Assembly: GCA_003503995.1 (NCBI GenBank)
Contig: DOCA01000094.1
Span: 1 to 6,084 of the forward strand
DNA: 6,084 bases
Direction: 5' to 3'
Source of the DNA: Holosporales bacterium
GTDB taxonomy: Bacteria > Pseudomonadota > Alphaproteobacteria > Caedimonadales > UBA9215
Below, in pieces: positions 1 to 4,739 of the stretch. The position numbers and the translations under genes were made by a program. Numbering within the stretch: the first letter of the stretch is position 1; the number at the start of each line of letters is the position of its first letter. The notes under the pieces are model-generated. The model did no database searches. It worked only from the letters and a program-made list of their open reading frames with translations, and was not told the DNA's origin.

Positions 1-77
1 TGGTGCACCCTGCAGGATTCGAACCTGCGACCTGCGGCTTAGAAGGCCGACGCTCTATCCAGCTGAGCTAAGGGTGC
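1..77 (-). tRNA. tRNA-Arg, anticodon TCT
   Basis: Read on the minus strand this is a complete 77-nt cloverleaf that decodes AGA. The acceptor arm GCACCCT pairs with AGGGTGC, the D-arm is GCTC/GAGC, the T-arm is GCAGG-TTCGAAT-CCTGC, and the 3' CCA is encoded at the very edge of the window. The anticodon loop is CTTCTAA, which puts TCT at plus-strand positions 41-43. The first pair of the anticodon stem is a T-C mismatch, which is tolerable. It closely resembles the E. coli tRNA-Arg(UCU). Whatever lies downstream of its 3' end is outside the window. Confidence 0.97.
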
Positions 78-87
78 ACATAACTTG

Positions 88-93
88 ATTATA
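88..93 (-). promoter_or_regulatory. Probable -10 box of the tRNA-Arg gene
   Basis: On the minus strand these six bases read TATAAT, a perfect sigma-70 -10 hexamer. They lie 10 bp upstream of the mature tRNA 5' end, so transcription would begin about 4-5 nt before the tRNA. No good -35 hexamer sits 16-18 bp further upstream. That place is occupied by a small inverted repeat (TTACC at 106-110, GGTAA at 115-119), which could be an operator or chance. The position makes the -10 likely; the full promoter is inferred. Confidence 0.5.
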
Positions 94-193
94 AATACCT
101 CATTGTTACCAAAAGGTAAAGGCCTTGGTCTTTGATTCAAAGCAACGCCATACCTTCTTTATGCATTCTTATCACTTTCTTTTTGTATCACCT

Positions 194-280
194 AGGTACT
201 CTTACGGGTAGAAAGAAACGACGGAAATCTATAGGTATTAATACCATAGTCGTCGATCGCTCTTTCCTAGAGTAGAACCT
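194..280. repeat. Long imperfect inverted repeat (about 87 nt hairpin)
   Basis: Successive segments on the left pair in order with segments on the right: AGGT (194-197) with ACCT (277-280), ACTCT (198-202) with AGAGT (269-273), GAAAGA (211-216) with TCTTTC (261-266), CGACG (219-223) with CGTCG (251-255), CTAT (229-232) with ATAG (246-249). The centre, 234-245, is the perfect palindrome GGTATTAATACC. Small bulges separate the blocks. A run of five T follows at 280-284, so on the plus strand it resembles an outsized terminator or attenuator. It ends just before the possible ATG at 288. It could instead be a dispersed palindromic element or a small structured RNA. Confidence 0.6.
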
Positions 281-320
281 TTTTAGAATGACTATAAAAA
301 TTAATATATTGGATTTTATT

Positions 321-956
321 ATGAATACTCTTACTTTTTTTATGTCAGCAATTTTTATTTTTTATACATCACCTTCATTAAGAAGCCATAAAAAAGATTT
401 TGAAGACCTTGATGACTTTCTTTCTTCAAAAGAGGCGCACACACACCGAACACCTAGAAAGAGAGAAAGAAGCCCTGAACTTCCAAACAAAAAAACAGCT
501 CACTCCACAAAGAAAACAAAAGAGAATCAAGAAGAAGAAACAATTTCTAAAAACAGCCTGTTACTCTCTAAACAGCGGTCTATTCTTCAACGTCTTATTA
601 ACGACAAGCGAAACCTTTTAGCATCCCAGGAAAATTCTGATCTGAAGAAAAATAAGATGAAAATATTATCGCTGGTCTCATTGAATGATTATGTTGATAG
701 GAAAATGTTAAGAGCTCAAATGGCTATAGCCGTTCTTTTGTGGAAAAAAGATTTTGAAGAACATAAAGAAGAAATCATAAAACTGTTCCGAAACACTGCT
801 AAACAGGGAGATGCGAGAGCACAATATGATTTAGGTTTTATTTTGCACGAAGATGCTCCTCAAGCCAATAAAGAAGAGGTCACAAGACTACTCCGAAAAT
901 CCTCTGAACAGGGCTATGAAAAAGCGCAACAAGCCCTTGATAAAATAGAGATATAA
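321..956 (+). CDS. Sel1-repeat protein with N-terminal signal or anchor segment
   Basis: This 211-residue protein has three parts. Residues 3-17 are hydrophobic, like a signal peptide or membrane anchor, without a lipobox or clear cleavage site. Residues 36-77 form a very hydrophilic, Lys/Arg/Glu-rich and probably disordered linker. The C-terminal part, about 130-211, holds Sel1-like (TPR-type) helical repeats, with AKQGDARAQYDLG (160-172) and SSEQGYEKAQQAL (194-206) as the recognisable turns. Sel1 repeats bind other proteins, and in intracellular bacteria several are exported virulence factors; a role here is inference. The start is uncertain. ATG 321 has a weak GGA 7 nt upstream. ATG 288 would add 11 residues including a lysine, but has no ribosome site and abuts the hairpin. 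The partner and exact function are unknown. Confidence 0.75.
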   Translation: MNTLTFFMSAIFIFYTSPSLRSHKKDFEDLDDFLSSKEAHTHRTPRKRERSPELPNKKTAHSTKKTKENQEEETISKNSLLLSKQRSILQRLINDKRNLLASQENSDLKKNKMKILSLVSLNDYVDRKMLRAQMAIAVLLWKKDFEEHKEEIIKLFRNTAKQGDARAQYDLGFILHEDAPQANKEEVTRLLRKSSEQGYEKAQQALDKIEI

Positions 957-975
957 GGGCAGGTTTAAAACCAGC

Positions 976-1001
976 GGGAGAGCACAGCTTTTCCTTCTCC
1001 C
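976..1001 (+). terminator. Possible stem-loop between convergent genes
   Basis: The gap between the Sel1 gene and the convergent luxR gene can fold in two competing ways: GGGAGAGC (976-983) with GCTTTTCC (987-994, two G-U pairs, ACA loop), or GGGAGA (976-981) with TCTCCC (996-1001). Neither is followed by a T-run on either strand, so it is at best a weak or Rho-assisted 3' end. Confidence 0.28.
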
Positions 1002-1010
1002 TTGAAAGCC

Positions 1011-1826
1011 CTACAGCAAGCCTTGTTGACGACATATTTTGATTGTTTCGTTCAAACTAGAAAGGGGGGATTTTGATTTAACGTTGTCCAAAAAACTCTC
1101 CACGGTGCGGTGGGAAATGTCCAGTTCACGGGCAATCATTTTTGCAGATAATCCTTGATTTTTTAATCTTAGGCAATCGATTTCTCGGGCTGTTAACCAA
1201 AATTGACCTTTTGGGGATTCCAAACAATATCGGCTTTTCTCAAGGGCCTTCTTAAAAGCCGTACTTATCTCATGAAAATCAGCCTTAGGATATGCTGTTT
1301 GTTCAGAAAAAGTGATATCAATTAATTTTCTTTCATCTGAAACGTCGATGATATCTTCTGCCATGCTCTTGAAATAGACAATGAATTTTAATAATAAATC
1401 AGTATTGTTGATATAAAAATTCGGGAGATCTTCCCGTTCCTTTGACCCACAAAAAGCCCATCCTTCTTTATGGTGTTTTGTGGTTCGATAGAGACAAATA
1501 CCGTGCCCCATGCCGAGTTCTCGTCTGATTTTATCGGAATAAGAAGCACCGTCGACACTCCAAAGTCGATAATAAGGGATGATTTTTTCATCGGTCGCCT
1601 CTGGCCATCTTGCTAAATTGAACTTATCAAATAGCTTAAGCTCGTAAAACTTTTCATTAAGCTCAGGGTGGTTTCCAATCCGAAAACATTTCTTGTCATC
1701 AAGGATTTTCACATAATCAAAATGGTCAATCCCTAATATTTTTAAAGGCTCTATAAGCTCTTCTAAACGAGGCATAATCGTCTTATTATATCGCTTCAAG
1801 AATTTTACGTTCTCTGCTTCAGACAT
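1011..1826 (-). CDS. LuxR-family transcriptional regulator (orphan, atypical sensor domain)
   Basis: This 271-residue protein carries a C-terminal LuxR/FixJ-type helix-turn-helix at about 208-252. It starts with LTAREIDCL and contains the recognition stretch DISHRTVESFL. The three residues typical of this DNA-binding domain, E178, L182 and G188 in TraR numbering, correspond to E215, L219 and G225. The first ~200 residues have roughly the size of an autoinducer-binding domain, but I cannot place the WxxxY and DPxW-type signal-binding residues, so the ligand is unknown. No luxI-like synthase is in the window. The start chosen is ATG 1826, with AGG 5 nt upstream. A TTG at 1838 is in frame but has no ribosome site. 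The gene lies 93 bp downstream of tag on the same strand. The sequence TATAGT (1857-1862, minus strand) could be a -10, but no -35 is visible. Confidence 0.88.
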   Translation of the reverse strand: MSEAENVKFLKRYNKTIMPRLEELIEPLKILGIDHFDYVKILDDKKCFRIGNHPELNEKFYELKLFDKFNLARWPEATDEKIIPYYRLWSVDGASYSDKIRRELGMGHGICLYRTTKHHKEGWAFCGSKEREDLPNFYINNTDLLLKFIVYFKSMAEDIIDVSDERKLIDITFSEQTAYPKADFHEISTAFKKALEKSRYCLESPKGQFWLTAREIDCLRLKNQGLSAKMIARELDISHRTVESFLDNVKSKSPLSSLNETIKICRQQGLL

Positions 1827-1893
1827 TATAACCTGCAAGACTTATTTCTAAACTTTACTATAGAGTTAGTGTAACGCAGCTTTTTTATAAAAT

Positions 1894-1930
1894 ACAGTCT
1901 CCTCTAAACTGACTCCGCAAAACAGACTGT
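1894..1930 (-). terminator. Possible weak terminator after tag
   Basis: ACAGTCT (1894-1900) and AGACTGT (1924-1930) form a perfect 7-bp stem with a 23-nt loop, just past the tag stop codon on the minus strand. The sequence after the stem, in the direction of transcription, is ATTTTAT, a poor U-tract. It may partly separate tag from luxR, or only protect the mRNA 3' end. Confidence 0.35.
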
Positions 1931-1931
1931 T

Positions 1932-2510
1932 TCAACGACTTTTATAGCAAGGACAGGTCGTAAGATGATCATCTACGAGACCAACGGCCTGCATATAAGC
2001 ATACATAATGGTAGGACCAACAAAGCTCATTCCTCGCTTCTTAAGATCCTTCGACAAGGCAATGCTCTCTGGAGTTTCTGTAGGCACATCTTTAAAGCTT
2101 TCCCAATGATTACGAACTTGCTTATTATTAACAAAAGCCCAAAGATAACGATCAAAAGACCCAAACTCTTTTTGTATATCTAAAAAAACACGAGCATTTT
2201 TACGAGCACTTTGAATCTTAAGTCGGTTGCGAATAATCTCAGGATCATGGCGCAAGGTCTCTAAGTCTTCATCGCCCATGGTAGCAACTTTTTGAGGGTC
2301 GAAATTGCAAAAAGCCTTTTGATAACCCGAGCGTTTTTTCAAGATAGTTTCCCAGTTTAAGCCAGCCTGAGCGCCTTCAAGAATCAAGAACTCAAAGAGT
2401 TTTTGGTCATCATGCGCAGGAATTCCCCACTCATGATCATGATAGTGGGCATAGAAATCTTGTCCCTCTTTGTTGCCAAAACAACGCTGTTTATTAAGAT
2501 TTTCTTTCAT
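1932..2510 (-). CDS. tag: DNA-3-methyladenine glycosylase I
   Basis: TAG excises N3-methyladenine from alkylated DNA in the cytoplasm, the first step of base-excision repair. The 192-residue length matches the family (E. coli 187). All four zinc ligands are present: C10, H24, H182 and C186, equivalent to E. coli C4, H17, H175 and C179. So are the pocket residues Y23, E45 and W53 (E. coli Y16, E38, W46). Family stretches YHDHEWGIP (23-31), LEGAQAGLNW (44-53) and SKDLKKRGMSFVGPTI are easy to see. ATG 2510 begins 14 codons before the YHDHEWG region, as expected, and is preceded by AAAGAG about 4 nt upstream, a mediocre ribosome site. The gene is divergent from the cold-shock gene and may be cotranscribed with luxR downstream. 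No Ada box or other alkylation-response site was recognised. Confidence 0.96.
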   Translation of the reverse strand: MKENLNKQRCFGNKEGQDFYAHYHDHEWGIPAHDDQKLFEFLILEGAQAGLNWETILKKRSGYQKAFCNFDPQKVATMGDEDLETLRHDPEIIRNRLKIQSARKNARVFLDIQKEFGSFDRYLWAFVNNKQVRNHWESFKDVPTETPESIALSKDLKKRGMSFVGPTIMYAYMQAVGLVDDHLTTCPCYKSR

Positions 2511-2571
2511 GGCGCTCTTTCATTGTGAATCCTATTTATAAAAATATAATATTTAAAATGAAGATATTACA

Positions 2572-2600
2572 TTGTTTTTTTATTATAGGTGATATATAAC
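2572..2600 (+). promoter_or_regulatory. Candidate promoter of the cold-shock gene
   Basis: TTGTTT (2572-2577) and TATAAC (2595-2600) are separated by 17 bp and fit a sigma-70 promoter of moderate quality. Transcription would start near 2607 and give a leader of about 100 nt before the ATG at 2709. Long leaders are usual for cold-shock genes, where they control mRNA stability and translation. The region is so AT-rich that chance matches are easy. A promoter for the divergent tag gene must also lie in 2511-2600 but could not be pinned down. Confidence 0.42.
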
Positions 2601-2622
2601 TTAATATGAGTTTCGTTATTTT

Positions 2623-2635
2623 CCTATTTAATAGG
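2623..2635 (+). promoter_or_regulatory. Small hairpin in the cold-shock mRNA leader
   Basis: CCTAT (2623-2627) pairs perfectly with ATAGG (2631-2635) across a TTA loop, inside the presumed 5' leader. A 5-bp stem of this kind is weak alone, but it lies where temperature-responsive leader structures are found in cold-shock genes. A regulatory role is inference. Confidence 0.25.
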
Positions 2636-2695
2636 TCTTTTGCGTACTCGTTATAGCCTTCTTGATGTAAATCGGGAAATTAATAATTATATACT

Positions 2696-2700
2696 AAGGA
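2696..2700 (+). promoter_or_regulatory. Ribosome binding site fixing the cold-shock start
   Basis: AAGGA lies 8 nt before ATG 2709. This, together with the conserved family N-terminus beginning at that ATG, decides against the longer in-frame reading that opens at TTG 2640. Confidence 0.85.
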
Positions 2701-2708
2701 ATTCACTA

Positions 2709-2915
2709 ATGACAACAGGCACAGTTAAATGGTTCAATGCCAACAAAGGTTACGGCTTTATTTCTCCTGACGAAGGAGAGCAAGACGTTTTTGTTCATAT
2801 TACGGCACTTGAATCTGCTGGCATCAGTAAGCTTGACGATGGTCAAAAAGTTAGCTACGAAATCACGAACAACAGAGGTCGTGACTCCGCAACTGATATT
2901 CAATTAATTGACTAA
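2709..2915 (+). CDS. Cold-shock domain protein (CspA family)
   Basis: This 68-residue protein is a single cold-shock OB-fold that binds single-stranded RNA and DNA; family members act as RNA chaperones that melt mRNA structure in the cold. The body begins TGTVKWFN. RNP1 is KGYGFI (13-18) and RNP2 is VFVHI (27-31), both with the expected aromatic residues. The stretch ALESAGISKLDDGQKVSYE has the form usual in alphaproteobacterial paralogues. Length is typical. It is a single-gene unit: the upstream neighbour diverges, and a strong intrinsic terminator follows within 50 bp. Whether it is cold-induced or constitutive cannot be told from the sequence, although the long leader hints at post-transcriptional control. 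Confidence 0.96.
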   Translation: MTTGTVKWFNANKGYGFISPDEGEQDVFVHITALESAGISKLDDGQKVSYEITNNRGRDSATDIQLID

Positions 2916-2920
2916 TTATT

Positions 2921-2948
2921 TTTTTAAGTTAAATCTTTAACTTAAAAA
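2921..2948. repeat. Perfect 13-bp AT-rich inverted repeat after the cold-shock gene
   Basis: TTTTTAAGTTAAA (2921-2933) and TTTAACTTAAAAA (2936-2948) are exact reverse complements with only TC between them. The hairpin begins 6 nt after the stop codon and stands directly in front of the intrinsic terminator. It has no following T-run of its own on the plus strand. It may protect the mRNA 3' end, or be a cruciform-prone site. Confidence 0.7.
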
Positions 2949-2960
2949 TCTTTATTCTGC

Positions 2961-2993
2961 TGCTGCACTTTTTTGAAAGTGCAGCATTTTTTT
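2961..2993 (+). terminator. Strong Rho-independent terminator of the cold-shock gene
   Basis: GCTGCACTTT (2962-2971) pairs perfectly with AAAGTGCAGC (2976-2985) across a TTTG loop, extended by T2961-A2986. It is followed at once by seven T (2987-2993). This is a textbook intrinsic terminator on the plus strand and isolates the cold-shock transcript from csaA. Confidence 0.95.
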
Positions 2994-2998
2994 GTTAT

Positions 2999-3016
2999 TA
3001 TAGAATAAATTCTATA
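2999..3016. repeat. 18-bp near-palindrome upstream of csaA
   Basis: TATAGAAT (2999-3006) and ATTCTATA (3009-3016) are exact reverse complements with AA between them. The site lies 58 bp before the csaA ATG and just past the preceding terminator, so it falls in the csaA promoter region. It could be a dimeric regulator's operator. In DNA this AT-rich, a chance palindrome is also possible. Confidence 0.45.
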
Positions 3017-3074
3017 GAAGCCCTTTTCAGAGATTCCTATAGTTAATTAGTTATAGCTTTCAGGAGAAATTTTT

Positions 3075-3410
3075 ATGACTATTTCATTTGATGATTTTTT
3101 AAAAGTCCAAATCCGCAAAGGAACTGTAATAAAAGCAGAGCCTTTTCCCGAGGCTCATAAACCCGCACTGAAGGTATGGGTTGATTTTGGAAGCGAGCTT
3201 GGTGTAAAAAAAACATCTGCCCAAATCACCCGTCACTATGACATTACGAGCCTTATTGGCAAACCTGTTGCGGGCTGTGTTAATTTAGGAGCACGCCAAA
3301 TTGGCCCTTTTTTGTCAGAGTTTTTGCTTTTGGGGTTTGACGACGGAAAAGGAGCAATTTCGCTCATTGCACCAGATCACAATGTACCAAATGGCAAGGT
3401 ACTAAGTTAG
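3075..3410 (+). CDS. csaA: CsaA-type tRNA-binding-domain protein (export chaperone family)
   Basis: This 111-residue protein is a stand-alone tRNA-binding OB-fold of the CsaA family, nearly the same length as B. subtilis CsaA (110). Characterised CsaA is a dimeric cytoplasmic chaperone with affinity for preproteins and SecA. Many bacteria carry it without a proven role, and tRNA binding is suggested by the fold alone. Diagnostic stretches are DDFLKVQIRKGTV (6-18), FPEAHKPALKVWVDFG (24-39), KKTSAQIT (45-52), VNLGARQIGPFLSEFLLLG (69-87) and PDHNVPNG (100-107). AGGAG at 3062-3066 lies 8 nt before the ATG, so the start is secure. It stands alone: an intrinsic terminator precedes it and a tRNA with its own promoter follows. 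No sec gene is nearby to support an export role. Confidence 0.93.
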   Translation: MTISFDDFLKVQIRKGTVIKAEPFPEAHKPALKVWVDFGSELGVKKTSAQITRHYDITSLIGKPVAGCVNLGARQIGPFLSEFLLLGFDDGKGAISLIAPDHNVPNGKVLS

Positions 3411-3511
3411 GCCTCATAGGAAAATAAAATGTGAAAATCATAAGGTCAATTTTTATCTCGTGAAAAGAACAGGAACAAGCTTTTTATTCAGTCTTTTCCA
3501 AGAACTTTCCA
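3411..3511. other. Intergenic spacer with no recognised feature
   Basis: I see no gene, hairpin with a T-run, or repeat here. No terminator for csaA was found, so its transcript may end by Rho or run into the tRNA-Ser unit. Confidence 0.5.
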
Positions 3512-3540
3512 TTGACAAGACAGCCTCAGAGGGATATCAA
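3512..3540 (+). promoter_or_regulatory. Promoter of tRNA-Ser
   Basis: TTGACA (3512-3517) is a perfect -35 hexamer. Seventeen bases later TATCAA (3535-3540) serves as -10, matching four of six consensus bases. Transcription would begin near 3547, about 23 nt before the mature tRNA 5' end at 3570. Confidence 0.68.
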
Positions 3541-3569
3541 TAAATCAGCTTTTCTAAAATATCCCCTGC

Positions 3570-3662
3570 GGAGGGGTGGCCGAGTGGCTGAAGGCGGCGG
3601 TTTGCTAAACCGTTATACGGGTAATACCTGTATCGTGGGTTCGAATCCCATCTCCTCCGCCA
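3570..3662 (+). tRNA. tRNA-Ser, anticodon GCT
   Basis: This is a 93-nt class II tRNA that decodes AGC and AGU. The acceptor arm GGAGGGG pairs with CTCCTCC (one G-T wobble), followed by discriminator G and encoded CCA at 3660-3662. The anticodon loop TTGCTAA puts GCT at 3604-3606. The long variable arm (TACGGG...CCTGTA) is characteristic of serine tRNAs, and the T-arm is GTGGG-TTCGAAT-CCCAT. No intrinsic terminator follows, so transcription may continue toward the TerC-family gene 94 bp downstream. Confidence 0.97.
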
Positions 3663-3713
3663 CTTTCCTTAAATTTTTCCTTTTAAAATCTATAAAAAAG
3701 AATAGGCAGGCAA

Positions 3714-3726
3714 AACCCTATGGGTT
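3714..3726 (+). promoter_or_regulatory. Small hairpin in the leader of the TerC-family gene
   Basis: AACCC (3714-3718) and GGGTT (3722-3726) form a perfect 5-bp stem with a TAT loop, 30 nt before the start codon and upstream of the ribosome site. It lacks a T-run. It may be an RNA processing or leader element, or may be chance. Confidence 0.22.
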
Positions 3727-3756
3727 AAACTCAAAGTAAACAGGGAAGCCATTAAA

Positions 3757-4671
3757 ATGACTCATTGGATTTTATTTTTTATATTTTTAGTGGGAATGAT
3801 TGCCCTTGATTTAGGCGTCTTTCATCGAAAAACCCATGCGGTGACCATTAAAGAAGCCGTAGCCTGGACTGGCGTATGGTTTACCCTTGCTCTTCTATTT
3901 AATATTTATATCTTTTACCTCAAAGGTGAGCAAGCTAGCATTGATTTCTTGACGGGGTATCTTGTCGAAAAGTCTTTGAGCATTGATAATGTTTTCATTT
4001 TTCTTACTATTTTCCAAGCCTTTAAAATTCCCCTCGAGTATCAACACCGTGTTCTGCTCTGGGGTATTATTGGGGCTGTTGTCCTACGTGGTATTTTCAT
4101 TGGCATTGGTGCCATTTTAATTCAGAAATTTAGCTGGATTTTTTACGTTTTTGGTGTGTTCCTTATTTATACAGCCTACCAATTTATGAAGAAAGAAACT
4201 GAAGAAAAAGATTTTGCGCACCATCCTTTTATTATGTGGATCCAAAAGCGTTTCTCTATCTCAAAGTCGTTAGACGGCGAGAAATTCTTTACCCTAGAGA
4301 ACGGGAAAAAAGTCGGAACACCCCTCCTCCTTGTCCTCATCACCATTGAATTTTCCGATGTCATTTTTGCGGTCGATTCTATTCCTGCAATTTTTGCTAT
4401 CACCCAAGACCCCTACATTGTTTTCACCTCCAATATCTTTGCGATCCTTGGTCTTCGAGCCCTCTATTTCGTCATTGCAAATATGGCCTTGAAATTTGAA
4501 TACCTTTCCTATGGCCTTGGATTCATCCTTGGATTTATTGGTTTGAAGATGATTTTCCATAACGTTATACACATTCCAAGTTTTATCTCTTTATCTGTTA
4601 TCGGGTTCGCATTATCTCTATCCATAATTGCCTCTTTAATGTTAGAAAAGAAGCAGAATAAAAATAAATAA
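3757..4671 (+). CDS. TerC/Alx-family integral membrane protein
   Basis: This 304-residue inner-membrane protein has about nine hydrophobic segments, roughly at residues 3-22, 37-55, 65-88, 99-121, 125-144, 188-210, 222-242, 250-270 and 275-296, with a hydrophilic loop at 145-187. Two acidic intramembrane motifs define the family: EKSLSIDNVF (71-80) and FSDVIFAVDSIPA (199-211). D18 in the first helix is also typical. It resembles E. coli Alx (321 residues) more than a plasmid tellurite-resistance TerC. Alx and its relatives are linked to manganese efflux or metal supply to exported enzymes, so a metal-transport role is likely but inferred; tellurite resistance should not be assumed from the family name. 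AGGGA (3742-3746) lies 10 nt before the ATG. No ter genes are adjacent. Confidence 0.94.
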   Translation: MTHWILFFIFLVGMIALDLGVFHRKTHAVTIKEAVAWTGVWFTLALLFNIYIFYLKGEQASIDFLTGYLVEKSLSIDNVFIFLTIFQAFKIPLEYQHRVLLWGIIGAVVLRGIFIGIGAILIQKFSWIFYVFGVFLIYTAYQFMKKETEEKDFAHHPFIMWIQKRFSISKSLDGEKFFTLENGKKVGTPLLLVLITIEFSDVIFAVDSIPAIFAITQDPYIVFTSNIFAILGLRALYFVIANMALKFEYLSYGLGFILGFIGLKMIFHNVIHIPSFISLSVIGFALSLSIIASLMLEKKQNKNK

Positions 4672-4739
4672 AGTGTTCTTAACTTTTTTCAATGCCAGAG
4701 AAAATGTAAGATCACAATATTATTAAGGATTGCAAAATC

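Noticed and set aside
400..621. Open frame of 73 codons in another frame of the Sel1 gene
   Set aside because: Its Lys-rich sequence comes from the A-rich linker region of the real gene; it has no ribosome site or family resemblance.
1836..1838. TTG as the start of the LuxR-family gene
   Set aside because: It has no ribosome site, whereas ATG 1826, four codons later, has AGG at a usable 5-nt spacing.
2640..2708. In-frame 23-codon extension of the cold-shock protein from TTG 2640
   Set aside because: The family N-terminus begins at ATG 2709, which has an ideal AAGGA 8 nt upstream; the extension has no ribosome site and would consume the mRNA leader.
3512..3739. Plus-strand open frame of 75 codons
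   Set aside because: It lies across the tRNA-Ser gene and its promoter, and its translation is only the tRNA read as codons.
3663..3756. A manganese (yybP-ykoY) riboswitch before the TerC-family gene, as found for E. coli alx
   Set aside because: Only 94 bp separate the tRNA from the start codon, and I see just one 5-bp hairpin, with none of the conserved multi-helix architecture.
4176..4572. Two minus-strand open frames inside the TerC-family gene
   Set aside because: They are antisense shadows; the plus strand encodes a complete family member with conserved motifs through the same interval.
4672..4686. Terminator-like AAAGT...ACTTTTTT after the TerC-family gene
   Set aside because: The stem is only five AT-rich base pairs, too weak to call an intrinsic terminator.
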